64,000 nt of DNA from Lawsonibacter faecis. Lineage in GTDB: Bacteria; Bacillota; Clostridia; Oscillospirales; Oscillospiraceae. Of the stretch, positions 9,771 through 18,012 are shown one piece after another (within the stretch, counting starts at the first letter, position 1; each line of letters begins with the position of its first letter). The stretch is taken from assembly GCF_014287675.1 (NCBI RefSeq), contig NZ_JACOPQ010000003.1, forward strand, positions 248,001-312,000, in the 5' to 3' direction. The notes under the pieces are model-generated. The model saw only the letters and a program-made list of their open reading frames with translations. It had not been told where the DNA came from and made no database searches. The translations under genes and the position numbers were made by a program.

Positions 9771-10045
9771 CATCCCGGCGAAAAAAGCAGGCCTTCGGGC
9801 GCTTTGATACCTTCCAGGAACGCTCTTGTCAGGGAGATTCCAAAACTCCTCTTATCCGGCAAATGCGGCCGCAGTCGCCGGAATGGACTCCGATCTCAGC
9901 AGAGTGCACTCGTGTCTGTGTGTTAATTGAATCACAATTTTGATGTTTCGCATAACTGTTTTTTTCTATGTGGTATATTAAAAGAAGGCATTGTTCTCCT
10001 CATTCCCTTGAGAACACTGATTTACCGGCCGTTTTGATATTCTTC

Positions 10046-10062
10046 TTGGCATACCGCTTGCA
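10046..10062 (+). promoter_or_regulatory. Sigma-54 promoter of pepD-like gene
   Basis: TTGGCATACCGCTTGCA matches the consensus TTGGCAC-N5-TTGCW, with GG (10048-10049) and GC (10060-10061) ten bases apart. The expected start of transcription is near 10073, about 50 bases before the ATG. Confidence 0.75.
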
Positions 10063-10121
10063 AAATTAAACCAGGATATTCTTATTTTTTCGTCAAAATC
10101 CGCTGAAAAAGGAGTCTCAAC

Positions 10122-11561
10122 ATGAGTCAGCTGCATTTCGACCATCCGGTCCTTCAATACTTCCAGGCCCTCTCCCAGGTCCCCCGCGGTTCCGGAAACG
10201 AGCGCGGCGTCTCCGACTGGCTGATGGAGTTCGCCGCAGCTCACGGCCTGGACGCCGACCGGGACGACGCCCTCAACGTGGTGCTCCGCAAGGACGCCAC
10301 TCCCGGCTTTGAGAACGCCCCCGCCGTCATGCTCCAGGGCCATATGGACATGGTCTGCGAAAAGAACGCCGGTGTGGAACACGACTTCACCCGGGATCCC
10401 ATCCGTCTGATCGAGGACGGCGAGTACCTCCGGGCCGACGGCACCACTCTGGGGGCCGACAACGGCATCGGCATGGCGATGATGCTGGCCGTCCTCACCG
10501 ACGAAGCCCTGGAGCACCCCGCCCTGGAGTGCCTGATCACCACCTCGGAGGAGGTGGGAATGCTGGGCGCCAAGGCCCTGGACAAGGACCGTTTCGCGTT
10601 TCGGAGCAGGACCCTCATCAACCTGGACACCGGCATAATGGAGGGCTGCTTCGTGGTGGGCTGTGCCGGCGGCGGCCGCGTGGCGGTACGGCTGCCGGTA
10701 GACTGGGAGCAGATTCCCCCGGCGCCCCTCTGGAGCATCACTGTGGGCGGCCTCAGGGGCGGACACTCGGGCGCGGAGATCCACCTGGGCCGGGCCAACG
10801 CCAATCAGGTGCTCGGCCGCATCCTCCGGGATCTGGAGGGTGTTGCGCGGCCCTGCTCCGTCTCCGGCGGTACCAAGGAGAATGTCATCCCCCGGGAAGC
10901 ACGGGCGCTGGTGGCCTGTGCGGACGGCGCGGCGCTGGCGGAGCGCTGCGCGGCCTGGCAGGAGATACTGCGCAGGGAGTTCCGGGTGAGCGACCCGGGC
11001 GTTGCCGTCAGCGCCGTACCCGCCGGGACCGGTCGGCGCGTCTATGACGGCGTGACAGCCCGGCGCCTGCTGAGCCTTCTCACCCTCCTCCCCTGCGGCG
11101 TGCAGTCCATGGACCAGGAGCTGGGCAGCGTGGCCACCTCGGCCAACCTGGGGGCCGTTTCCTCCGGCGAGGCGGAAATTCTCTTCACCAGCAGCGTGCG
11201 CAGCAGCCTCCCCTCCCACCTGGAGCATCTGCTTCTCCCCCGGTACGAGGCTCTGGCCGGGCTGTGCGGCGCGGCCTGGGAGCAGCACGATTTCTACCCC
11301 GGCTGGACCTTCCGGTCCGCGTCCCGCGTCCGGGATTTGGCGCTGGAGTGCTACCGTGAACACGGCGTTAAGGAGCCCACCTATATGACGCTCCACGGCG
11401 GGCTGGAGTGCGGACTTCTCATGGAGGCTCTGGGCGAGATGGACGCGATCTCCTTCGCCCCCGAGATCAACAGTCCCCACAGCCCCAACGAGAATGTCCG
11501 CATCCCCTCGGTTGAGGTCAACTACAGGGTCCTCACCGCCCTGCTGAAACGACTTCGTTAA
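10122..11561 (+). CDS. pepD: Aminoacyl-histidine dipeptidase / beta-Ala-Xaa dipeptidase (M20C, PepD-like)
   Basis: 479 residues, typical for PepD. Metal-site motifs are visible: GHMDMVCEKN (His and Asp ligands), LGADNGIG (bridging Asp) and TTSEEVGMLGA (general-base Glu plus ligand Glu). The lid-domain motif GLRGGHSG follows, and the C-terminal HGGLECG supplies the last histidine. The product is a cytoplasmic di-zinc peptidase cleaving Xaa-His and other dipeptides. The ATG has AAGGAG eight bases upstream. Being the first gene behind a sigma-54 promoter, beside transporters and a second peptidase, suggests it acts on an imported dipeptide or N-acyl amino acid rather than in general turnover; that is inference. 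Confidence 0.88.
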   Translation: MSQLHFDHPVLQYFQALSQVPRGSGNERGVSDWLMEFAAAHGLDADRDDALNVVLRKDATPGFENAPAVMLQGHMDMVCEKNAGVEHDFTRDPIRLIEDGEYLRADGTTLGADNGIGMAMMLAVLTDEALEHPALECLITTSEEVGMLGAKALDKDRFAFRSRTLINLDTGIMEGCFVVGCAGGGRVAVRLPVDWEQIPPAPLWSITVGGLRGGHSGAEIHLGRANANQVLGRILRDLEGVARPCSVSGGTKENVIPREARALVACADGAALAERCAAWQEILRREFRVSDPGVAVSAVPAGTGRRVYDGVTARRLLSLLTLLPCGVQSMDQELGSVATSANLGAVSSGEAEILFTSSVRSSLPSHLEHLLLPRYEALAGLCGAAWEQHDFYPGWTFRSASRVRDLALECYREHGVKEPTYMTLHGGLECGLLMEALGEMDAISFAPEINSPHSPNENVRIPSVEVNYRVLTALLKRLR

Positions 11562-11619
11562 TTTTGTAACCATTGCAGCACTAGGGCAAGGCGAATTTTG
11601 TCGGGTTATGAGATCAATA

Positions 11620-11636
11620 TTGGCAGCGTTTTTGCT
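11620..11636 (+). promoter_or_regulatory. Sigma-54 promoter of DUF819 transporter gene
   Basis: TTGGCAGCGTTTTTGCT has GG (11622-11623), ten bases, then GC (11634-11635). The preceding bases (GAGATCAATA) closely resemble those before the promoter at 14140 (GAGATCCATA). It lies inside an apparent N-terminal extension of the downstream frame, which shows that the CDS starts later, at 11718. Confidence 0.8.
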
Positions 11637-11717
11637 TCTATAAATAGCTGCAACCGCATTTCCGGAACAGTGAGAGGGACCGGACATGCGGAATCGGAAT
11701 TGAGAGGTGTTACCCCT

Positions 11718-12872
11718 ATGATTACCACCGGTATCGGCTTCCTGGCATTCATCGTCGCGTTCACCGCACTGGTCCTGTATCTGGCAAAGCGCTTTCCCCT
11801 CAAGCTCTACAAGTTCTTCCCGCCCATCCTGATTATCTACGTGGGCACCATGCTGTTCTTCACCTTCGGCATGTGGACCATCACGGACGAGGTCAAGGCG
11901 GTCAAGACCGCGCTGGTGGACAATATGGTCCCCGCCATGGTCTTCCTCATGTGTCTCTCCTGCAACGTCAAGAAAATTCTCAAGCTGGGACCCAAACTGC
12001 TCCTCACCTTCTGCGCCGCCACCATCACCATCTGCATCGGCTTCGTGGCGTCCTTCGCCATCTTCGGCGGCGCCCTGGGGCATCCCGCGGACGCTTTCGG
12101 CGCGGTGTGCGCCTCCTGGGTGGGCGGCATTCAGAACTTCCTCGCCGTCAAGAATTCTCTCGCCGTTGACGACGGCATTATGTCCAACATCATTTTGATG
12201 ATCAACATCAACTACTCCTTCTGGATTATGATTCTGGTTGCCATCGGCAATTTCGCCGGACGCTTCAACAAGTGGGCCAAGGCGGATGTCTCCGGCATCG
12301 AGTCCATCGCCAAGACCCTGGACGGCCCCGCCGCCGAGAAGAAGCCCTTTGATCATCTGAACATCCTGGTGGTCCTGGGCGTGAGCCTGGTCGCCGTGTA
12401 CGTCTGCCGCCTGCTGGCCGGCGCCATGCCCGACATCGGCTTCATCAACGCCAGCGTCTGGGAGTACATCTTTATCTCCATCGCCGGCCTGGCCCTGGGG
12501 CTGACCAAGATGAGCGATCTGCCCGGCTCCGAGGAGGTCTCCAACGTGATGCTCATGCTGGTCATGACCCTGCTGGCCACGGAGATCAACATCCTGCAGA
12601 TTGCCGACGCGTGGCTCTTTATCATCGCCGGCGCCGTGGTCCTCATTGTCCACACCCTGCTGATGCTCCCCCTGGCCAAGCTCTTCCACCTGGATCTCCA
12701 CTCCTGCGGCGTGGCCTCCATCGCCAACATCGGCGGTCCCTCCTCCGCCCCCATTGTAGCCGCCACCTACGGCAAGTCCTACGTGTCCATCTCGGTCCTC
12801 ATGGGCACCCTCGGCTGCGTTATCGGCACCTTCGTGGGCCTTGGCGTGGCGCAGATTCTTCACGTCTTTTAA
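11718..12872 (+). CDS. DUF819 family membrane protein (YjcL-like putative transporter)
   Basis: 384 residues with about 10-12 membrane segments in two inverted halves, as in the DUF819 family. Family blocks are FPPILIIYVG near the N-terminus, LLTFCAATITICIGF in the first half, ASWVGGIQNF, and the C-terminal SIANIGGPSSAPIVAATYGKS. The start is the ATG after GAGAGGTG; a longer reading from 11598 would run through the sigma-54 promoter. The function of DUF819 is not established; sodium-coupled uptake or export of a small organic solute is plausible. The location between two peptidases suggests a dipeptide or amino-acid derivative. Confidence 0.85.
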   Translation: MITTGIGFLAFIVAFTALVLYLAKRFPLKLYKFFPPILIIYVGTMLFFTFGMWTITDEVKAVKTALVDNMVPAMVFLMCLSCNVKKILKLGPKLLLTFCAATITICIGFVASFAIFGGALGHPADAFGAVCASWVGGIQNFLAVKNSLAVDDGIMSNIILMININYSFWIMILVAIGNFAGRFNKWAKADVSGIESIAKTLDGPAAEKKPFDHLNILVVLGVSLVAVYVCRLLAGAMPDIGFINASVWEYIFISIAGLALGLTKMSDLPGSEEVSNVMLMLVMTLLATEINILQIADAWLFIIAGAVVLIVHTLLMLPLAKLFHLDLHSCGVASIANIGGPSSAPIVAATYGKSYVSISVLMGTLGCVIGTFVGLGVAQILHVF

Positions 12873-12878
12873 ACTGCC

Positions 12879-12918
12879 TCCGGCGGGACGGCCCAATGGG
12901 GCGTCCCGCCGGATTTTT
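12879..12918 (+). terminator. Terminator after DUF819 gene
   Basis: A 12-bp GC-rich stem (12879-12890 with 12902-12913) is followed by TTTTT. It separates the transporter gene from the M24 peptidase gene 60 bases further on. Confidence 0.8.
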
Positions 12919-12977
12919 AAGGCTCTCCCGTGCGCATGTAGTGCATCTTCCATTTTATATTTAAGGAGGCCCTACCC

Positions 12978-14051
12978 ATGAACCAACGTCTCACCGTCCT
13001 TATGTCCTCCCTCCCCGCCCATCTGGACGCCGCCATCATCACCTCCCGTGTCAACCGCCGGTACTATCTGGGCCTGAGCTCCTCAGCCGGGACGCTGGTG
13101 GTCACCCGTTCGGCGGTCTTTTTCTTCATCGACGGCCGTTACCGCGAGGCCGCCGGCGCGCTGGACGGCGACATCACCCTGCTCCCCTCAGAGGACATTA
13201 CCACCGAATTGCCCGCCCTCATGGCCCGTCTGGGCGTCCGCACCGCCGGCGTGGAGAGCGGCTATCTCACTCTGGCGGCCCTTGAGAGCCTCCGCGCCCG
13301 CCTGCCCGGCTGTGTGATTGCCGCCGACAGCGCCCTGAATGAGCTGATTCTCGCCCAGCGCCGCCGCAAGTCCCCCGGGGAAGTCGCGCTCCTCCGCGCC
13401 GCCCAGCACGCCTCGGAGCGGGCGTATTTGAATCTGCTGAACTTCATCCGCCCCGGCAGGACGGAGAAGGAGATGGCGCTGGAGCTCTACCGTCTGTGCC
13501 GCATGGAGGACGGCGTGGAAGCCGCGCACACCGACCTGCTGCTCTCCGGCCCCAACGGCTCCAAGCCCCACGGCATGGCCGGCGACCGGGCTGTCCGGCC
13601 CGGCGAGTTCGTCACCATGGACTTCGGCGCGGTGATTGACGGCTACAGTGCCGACATGACCCGTACCGTTGCTGTGGGCGAGCCCACCGACGAGATGCGC
13701 GGGCTCTATGAACTGGTCCGCCGGGCCAAGGATACCGCCACCCTCGCCGTGGCCCCCGGCATCGCCTGCGCCGAGGTGGACGCCGTCGCCCGCCGCGTCA
13801 TCGCCGAGGGCGGATACGCGGATGAGTTCTGCCACGGCCTCGGCCACAGTATCGGACTGGAGGGCCACGAGGACCCCCGCTTCCGCGCCGACAGCAATGC
13901 CTGCGTGGAGGAGGGGCTGGTCATGTCCGTGGAGCCCGGGGTCTACCTCCCCGGCAGGCTGGGACTGCGGATTGAGGATCTGATTTATGTGGGGCCCGAC
14001 GGCGTGGAGAGTCTGAACGAGACCGCCACGGACTTGGTGGTGCTGACATAG
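12978..14051 (+). CDS. Xaa-Pro aminopeptidase-like M24 metallopeptidase
   Basis: 357 residues: a creatinase N-domain (1-125) and a pita-bread catalytic domain. All five metal ligands are visible: MDFG and ADMTRT (two Asp), CHGLGHSIGLE (His), SVEPGVY (Glu) and RIEDL (Glu). The conserved substrate block usually read GTGHGVGLE is CHGLGHSIGLE here. AAGGAGG precedes the ATG. A second M24 paralogue lies at 47930-48997; this copy sits in the sigma-54 island and may be specialised for the peptide or N-blocked substrate handled there. A terminator precedes it, so readthrough or its own weak promoter (TTTTATATTT near 12950) is needed. Confidence 0.87.
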   Translation: MNQRLTVLMSSLPAHLDAAIITSRVNRRYYLGLSSSAGTLVVTRSAVFFFIDGRYREAAGALDGDITLLPSEDITTELPALMARLGVRTAGVESGYLTLAALESLRARLPGCVIAADSALNELILAQRRRKSPGEVALLRAAQHASERAYLNLLNFIRPGRTEKEMALELYRLCRMEDGVEAAHTDLLLSGPNGSKPHGMAGDRAVRPGEFVTMDFGAVIDGYSADMTRTVAVGEPTDEMRGLYELVRRAKDTATLAVAPGIACAEVDAVARRVIAEGGYADEFCHGLGHSIGLEGHEDPRFRADSNACVEEGLVMSVEPGVYLPGRLGLRIEDLIYVGPDGVESLNETATDLVVLT

Positions 14052-14075
14052 CGTCCGCTCCTCCCCACAGATCTT

Positions 14076-14120
14076 AAAAAACTCCGGAAACGCTGCAACG
14101 CAGCGTTTCCGGAGTTTTTT
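14076..14120 (+). terminator. Terminator after M24 peptidase gene
   Basis: A perfect 21-bp stem (14076-14096 with 14100-14120) has a 3-base loop and ends in TTTTTT. It lies just upstream of the next sigma-54 promoter. Confidence 0.9.
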
Positions 14121-14139
14121 GTCGAATTTGAGATCCATA

Positions 14140-14156
14140 TTGGCACGCTGCTTGCT
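14140..14156 (+). promoter_or_regulatory. Sigma-54 promoter of MmgE/PrpD gene (near-perfect consensus)
   Basis: TTGGCACGCTGCTTGCT matches TTGGCACG-N4-TTGCW at every fixed position, with GG (14142-14143) and GC (14154-14155) ten bases apart. It lies 52 bases upstream of the ATG at 14206. It is the best sigma-54 promoter in the window. Confidence 0.88.
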
Positions 14157-14205
14157 TCTTATATTGGCGAAAGCAAACCTCAAAACCAAACGAGGAGGAA
14201 ATGAA

Positions 14206-15585
14206 ATGACGATTACCAAGACCCTCGCACAATACTCCGCAGACCTGAAGTACAGCGACCTGCCCGCCGAAGTGGTGGACATGGCCAAGAAAATGACCAT
14301 CCAGACCGTGGGCGCCGCTCTGGCCTCCAAGCCGATGGAGTTCACCCAGAGCGTCATCGACTTCGGCAAGAAGGCCTACGGCCCCGGCAATGAGGCCACC
14401 CTCATGCTGGACGGCTCCAAGACCTCCCTGCTGGGCGCGGCCTTTGTGAACTCCACCGTGGCGGACAATATCGACTGGGAGGACTGCTCCTGCACCGGCC
14501 ACCCCTCCGCCAGCCTTATTCCCGTGTCCCTGGCCATCTGTGAGGCCCGGGGCCTCTCCGGCAAGGAGTACATCGAGGGCGTCATCGCCGGGTTCGAGGT
14601 CTATCAGCGCGTTGCCCGGGCCATCCAGCCTCCCGAGGGCCATGACAATCGCAAGGGCTGGGGCCTCACCAGCTGGCAGATCTACGCCGCCGCCGCCCCC
14701 GCCGCCAAGCTCTTCAAGCTGGACGCTAAGAAGACCGAGCAGGTCTACGGCATGGCCGCCGTCCTCACCGCCGTGCCCAGCAACATCGTCCACGGCACCA
14801 TGTCCAACGTCTACCACTACCAGCACGGCTTCTGCTCTCACGACGGCCTGATGGGCGCGCTCCTGGTGGAGCACGGCGTGGACGGCATGCAGGAGGCCTT
14901 CGACGGCCCCTTCAGCTACGGCACCAACCTGACCATCGAGCACAAGACCGAATGGTACAACAAGGAGCTGGGCAGCCGCTACCTCATCATGGAGACCCTG
15001 CTGAAGCACTGGCCCACCAATATGTGGGTGCAGACCTCCCTGGACATTATGAACGCTCTGGTGAAAGAGCACAGGTTCGGACCGGACGACGTGGAGGAGA
15101 TCATCGTCGATCCCCCCACCCAGTCCCGCATGATGTTCCACCCCGAGGGCTTTGAGAAGATCATCGAGGCCCAGTACTCCATCCCCTTCTGCATCGCCGC
15201 GCTCCTGTGCGACCCCACCCCCGGCCCCCAGTGGTACACCGAGAAGAACATGCGCGACCCCAAGGTGCTGGAGGTGGCAGCCAAGGTCCACGGCTCCGAC
15301 GCCGAGCCCCAGCTTCTCATGGACTCCTTCTCCAACTTCCGCAAGGGTGAGTTTGCCTCCAAGACCATCACCGTGAAGCTGAAGGACGGCCGTACCGTCT
15401 CCGGCAGCATCGACTACCCCAAGGGCCATCCGAAGAACATGCTCACCATGGAGGAGGTCTGCGACCGCTTCCGCATCGAGGCGGCCCACACCCTCTCCCC
15501 TGAGAAGGTGGAAGAGGCCCTGGACACCCTGCTGCACATCGACCAGCTCCAGTCCCTGGAGAAGATCGGCGAGATTCTGCACTAA
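14206..15585 (+). CDS. MmgE/PrpD family protein (2-methylcitrate dehydratase / iminodisuccinate epimerase superfamily)
   Basis: 459 residues, the normal length, with the all-helical N-domain and the smaller alpha/beta domain (about 270-400). The ATG at 14206 follows AGGAGGAAATGAA; a longer reading from 14119 would include the promoter and terminator. The early block NSTVADNIDWEDCSCTGHPSAS corresponds in position to the family's usual GxxxHxxDxDD active-site strand, but it reads DNIDWEDCSC, so the chemistry may not be that of PrpD. Known members dehydrate or isomerise carboxylates (2-methylcitrate, cis-aconitate) or epimerise iminodisuccinate. The neighbouring opine dehydrogenase-family gene makes an N-substituted amino-acid substrate attractive, but this is inference. 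Confidence 0.85.
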   Translation: MTITKTLAQYSADLKYSDLPAEVVDMAKKMTIQTVGAALASKPMEFTQSVIDFGKKAYGPGNEATLMLDGSKTSLLGAAFVNSTVADNIDWEDCSCTGHPSASLIPVSLAICEARGLSGKEYIEGVIAGFEVYQRVARAIQPPEGHDNRKGWGLTSWQIYAAAAPAAKLFKLDAKKTEQVYGMAAVLTAVPSNIVHGTMSNVYHYQHGFCSHDGLMGALLVEHGVDGMQEAFDGPFSYGTNLTIEHKTEWYNKELGSRYLIMETLLKHWPTNMWVQTSLDIMNALVKEHRFGPDDVEEIIVDPPTQSRMMFHPEGFEKIIEAQYSIPFCIAALLCDPTPGPQWYTEKNMRDPKVLEVAAKVHGSDAEPQLLMDSFSNFRKGEFASKTITVKLKDGRTVSGSIDYPKGHPKNMLTMEEVCDRFRIEAAHTLSPEKVEEALDTLLHIDQLQSLEKIGEILH

Positions 15586-15728
15586 TTCCAGAGGGCCCAA
15601 TCCCCCGGATACGGCGCGGTTTGATTTACCCTGTTTCACGCCCGCCGGCGCAGTATTTTTATCAGACTCAGATTTTACCTCCCCCGGTTCCCACTTTGTT
15701 CCCGCCTAGCGGAAATTCTGCAACGCTA

Positions 15729-15734
15729 TATAAT
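15729..15734 (+). promoter_or_regulatory. Possible -10 element before opine dehydrogenase gene
   Basis: TATAAT lies 27 bases upstream of the ATG at 15761, but no good -35 box stands 16-18 bases before it. Expression by readthrough from the sigma-54 promoter is equally possible. Confidence 0.3.
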
Positions 15735-15760
15735 TGTTAATTTGAAAGGAAGTCTTCTCC

Positions 15761-16840
15761 ATGAGCAAAAAAGTCACAGTCGTAGGCGCCGGCGGCACCG
15801 GCATCTGCACCGCCGCCGACCTCACCCTGTCCGGTCATCACGTCACCCTTTGCGACGTGGCCGGCCGCAGCGACGACCGCATCGAGATGGTCCGCGCCCG
15901 GGGCGGCGTGAACCTGACCGGTAAGGGGCAGAACGGCTTTGCCGTCATCGAAAGCATCACCACCGACTTCGCCCAGGCCATCCCCGGCGCCGAGATCATC
16001 ATCATCTGCGCCCTCTCCACCCGCCATGCGGAGATCGCCCAGGCCGTCGTCCCCCACCTGGAGGACGGACAGACCGTCCTCTTCTCCGCGGGCAATATGG
16101 GCTCCATCATCTTCCGCCAGGAGATGGTCAAGGCCGGCTGCACCAAAGACGTGGTCACCGGCGAGCTGGAGGGCAACATGTTCCCCTGCCGCCTGTACGA
16201 CAACGCCGAGGGCTTCATCGGTATGCCCTTCAAGCCCCGCACCGCCGCCGCTTTTCCCGCCAAGGACAATGATAGGCTCGTCGCGGCCCTCTGCCAGCTC
16301 TGGGAGACCCATGCGGCCACCAATGTGTTTGAGACCAGCCTCAACGCCTCCAATATCGTGGTCCACCTGGGCGGCTCCCTGCTGAACACCAGCCTGGTGG
16401 AGCAGACCGAGAACTTCTGCTTCTACAATCAGGGCCTGACCCCCAGCGTCCTGAAGGTCATTGAGGCCACCGCCGCCGAGCGCGATGCCATCAACGGCAA
16501 GCTGGGCTACCCCGTCCGCTCCAGCGTGGGCTTCATGAAGCAGCTGGCCGACAAGGAGGGCTTCCCCCAGTTCGACTCCTTCCGCGGCCTGGAGGGTCCC
16601 CTCTCCATGAGCGACCGCTATATCTTTGAGGACGCCCAGTCCGGCTCCACCTTCCTGAACGCCGTCGGTCAGGCCGTGGGCGTGGACACCCCCCTGGCCC
16701 GCGCCTTCGTCGCCATCGCCTCCGCCATTAACGGCGCGGACTACGCCTCCACCGGCATCACCATGGAGCGCCTGGGCATGGCCGGTCTGGACGCCGAGGG
16801 CATCAACAAATTCCTTTACGAGGGACCGAGCGCAAACTGA
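15761..16840 (+). CDS. Opine (octopine/nopaline) dehydrogenase family protein
   Basis: 359 residues. The N-terminal Rossmann fold starts VVGAGGTG (7-14). The C-terminal octopine-dehydrogenase domain carries the catalytic-type histidine His202 (NASNIVVHLGG, with N195 and N198) and the family block RYIFEDAQSG ... GVDTP. The family reversibly joins or splits an amino acid and a 2-oxo acid through an NAD(P)H-reduced imine. In a catabolic island with a TRAP importer, the oxidative direction (splitting an opine-like secondary amine) is likely. GAAAGGAAG precedes the start. The DctP gene follows after 50 bases, consistent with one transcript. Confidence 0.85.
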   Translation: MSKKVTVVGAGGTGICTAADLTLSGHHVTLCDVAGRSDDRIEMVRARGGVNLTGKGQNGFAVIESITTDFAQAIPGAEIIIICALSTRHAEIAQAVVPHLEDGQTVLFSAGNMGSIIFRQEMVKAGCTKDVVTGELEGNMFPCRLYDNAEGFIGMPFKPRTAAAFPAKDNDRLVAALCQLWETHAATNVFETSLNASNIVVHLGGSLLNTSLVEQTENFCFYNQGLTPSVLKVIEATAAERDAINGKLGYPVRSSVGFMKQLADKEGFPQFDSFRGLEGPLSMSDRYIFEDAQSGSTFLNAVGQAVGVDTPLARAFVAIASAINGADYASTGITMERLGMAGLDAEGINKFLYEGPSAN

Positions 16841-16890
16841 ATCCGTCAGTTTTAATCAGCAACCGCAAAATAGAAAGGATGGACCTCATT

Positions 16891-17955
16891 ATGAAGAAGA
16901 AAGTATTCTCTCTCCTGCTGGCCTCCGCTCTCCTGATTGGTTGCCTCGCCGGCTGCGGCGACAAGAACACCCCCTCCGGCTCCAAGGACCCCGCCCCCTC
17001 CGGCAGCGGCTCCTCCGGACAGACCGTCTCCCTGAAGCTGGGCCACGTGGGCCCTCCGGGCTCCACCATGGACATTGTAGCCCAGGGCATTGCAGAGCAG
17101 GTCAAGGAGGCCACCAACGGCTCCGTTGAGATCATCGTCTACCCCCAGGGCCAGTTGGGAGACGAGACCGTCATGCTGGACTCCACCCTCAGCGGCACCC
17201 TGGATATGGCCATGATCGGCACCCCCGTCATGTCCACCGTGTTCCCCGAGTTCAACGCCCTGTGCCTGCCCTTCCTGTTCCGCGACACCGATGAGTTCTT
17301 CTCCATCGTCCAGACCGACGAGTTTATTGAGAAGACCAACGCCATCACCAGCCAGAAGGGCGCCGTCCTCCTGGGCTACCCCAACGGCGAGCAGCGGGGC
17401 CTCTCCAACGTGAAGCACGAGGTCCGCACCCCCGCCGACATGGCGGGCCTGAAGATCCGCGTTATGAACGGCTCCATCTATACCGATACCTTCGCCGCCC
17501 TGGGCGCCACCACCTCCACCATGCCCTTCGGCGAGGTGTACACCGCCCTCCAGCAGGGCGTCATCGACGGCGAGGACAACGGCCTGGACTTCATGACCAA
17601 GCAGAAGTTCTCCGAGGTGGAGAAGTACCACACCAACCTGGGCCATGCCATCCAGACCAACCCCTTCATCGTCAACTCCGGCGTGTGGGACAAGCTCTCC
17701 GCCGATCAGCAGCAGGCGATTAAGGACGCCATCAAGACCCAGCAGGACGCCTATGCCGTCACCCTGGCCACCGAGCTTGAGAAGGCCGTTACCAACGCCG
17801 AGGAGGCCAAGGTCAACCTGGTCATGGAGCTCACCGACGAGGAGTACGGCGCCTTCCGGGACGCCTGCTCCGGCGTGTACGAGAAGTATCAGTCCATCAT
17901 TGGCGACGAGTTCTACAACTACGTGCTCGGCCTGGTTGACGCGGCCCGCAAGTAA
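16891..17955 (+). CDS. TRAP transporter substrate-binding lipoprotein (DctP type)
   Basis: 354 residues. The ATG at 16891 gives a lipoprotein signal (MKKKVFSLLLASALLIG, lipobox LAGC); an upstream in-frame ATG at 16879 overlaps the GAAAGGA ribosome site. The mature part has DctP blocks: KLGHVGPPGS, the ligand-arginine region AGLKIRVMNG, FGEVYTALQQGVIDGEDNG, and VNSGVWDKL. DctP proteins usually bind carboxylates through one arginine, here probably Arg in KIRVM. Exported and membrane-anchored, it delivers substrate to the DctQM pair that follows. Confidence 0.93.
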   Translation: MKKKVFSLLLASALLIGCLAGCGDKNTPSGSKDPAPSGSGSSGQTVSLKLGHVGPPGSTMDIVAQGIAEQVKEATNGSVEIIVYPQGQLGDETVMLDSTLSGTLDMAMIGTPVMSTVFPEFNALCLPFLFRDTDEFFSIVQTDEFIEKTNAITSQKGAVLLGYPNGEQRGLSNVKHEVRTPADMAGLKIRVMNGSIYTDTFAALGATTSTMPFGEVYTALQQGVIDGEDNGLDFMTKQKFSEVEKYHTNLGHAIQTNPFIVNSGVWDKLSADQQQAIKDAIKTQQDAYAVTLATELEKAVTNAEEAKVNLVMELTDEEYGAFRDACSGVYEKYQSIIGDEFYNYVLGLVDAARK

Positions 17956-17963
17956 CACGCAAA

Positions 17964-17990
17964 GGGGGCCGGAGCGCTGCTCCGGCCCCC
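17964..17990 (+). other. Stem-loop between dctP and dctQ
   Basis: A perfect 12-bp GC stem (17964-17975 with 17979-17990) has a 3-base loop and no U-run. Such hairpins commonly allow a binding protein to be made in excess over its membrane subunits. Confidence 0.6.
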
Positions 17991-18012
17991 GTGTTAAAAT
18001 GAGGAGAAATAT

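Larger units (their letters stand above)
9668..10121. promoter_or_regulatory. Divergent regulatory region with shared inverted repeats
   Basis: This 454-base non-coding stretch separates the minus transporter operon from the plus PepD gene. It holds sigma-54-like promoters in both directions (9754-9770 minus, 10046-10062 plus). A 7-bp inverted repeat, TGTTCTC (9992-9998) and GAGAACA (10010-10016), lies between them, and AATTG/CAATT dyads occur near 9926-9940. These repeats are candidates for the enhancer-binding-protein sites, but no repeat was shown to recur at the other promoters. Confidence 0.45.

Noticed and set aside
11598..11717. N-terminal extension of the DUF819 protein
   Set aside because: Contains the promoter at 11620 and reads as non-membrane sequence unlike the family start.
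9978..12953. 991-residue minus-strand frame
   Set aside because: Antisense to pepD and DUF819 and passes through two sigma-54 promoters; low-complexity His/Gly/Asp composition.
14119..14205. N-terminal extension of the MmgE/PrpD protein
   Set aside because: It covers the sigma-54 promoter, so it cannot be translated from that transcript; ATG 14206 has the ribosome site.
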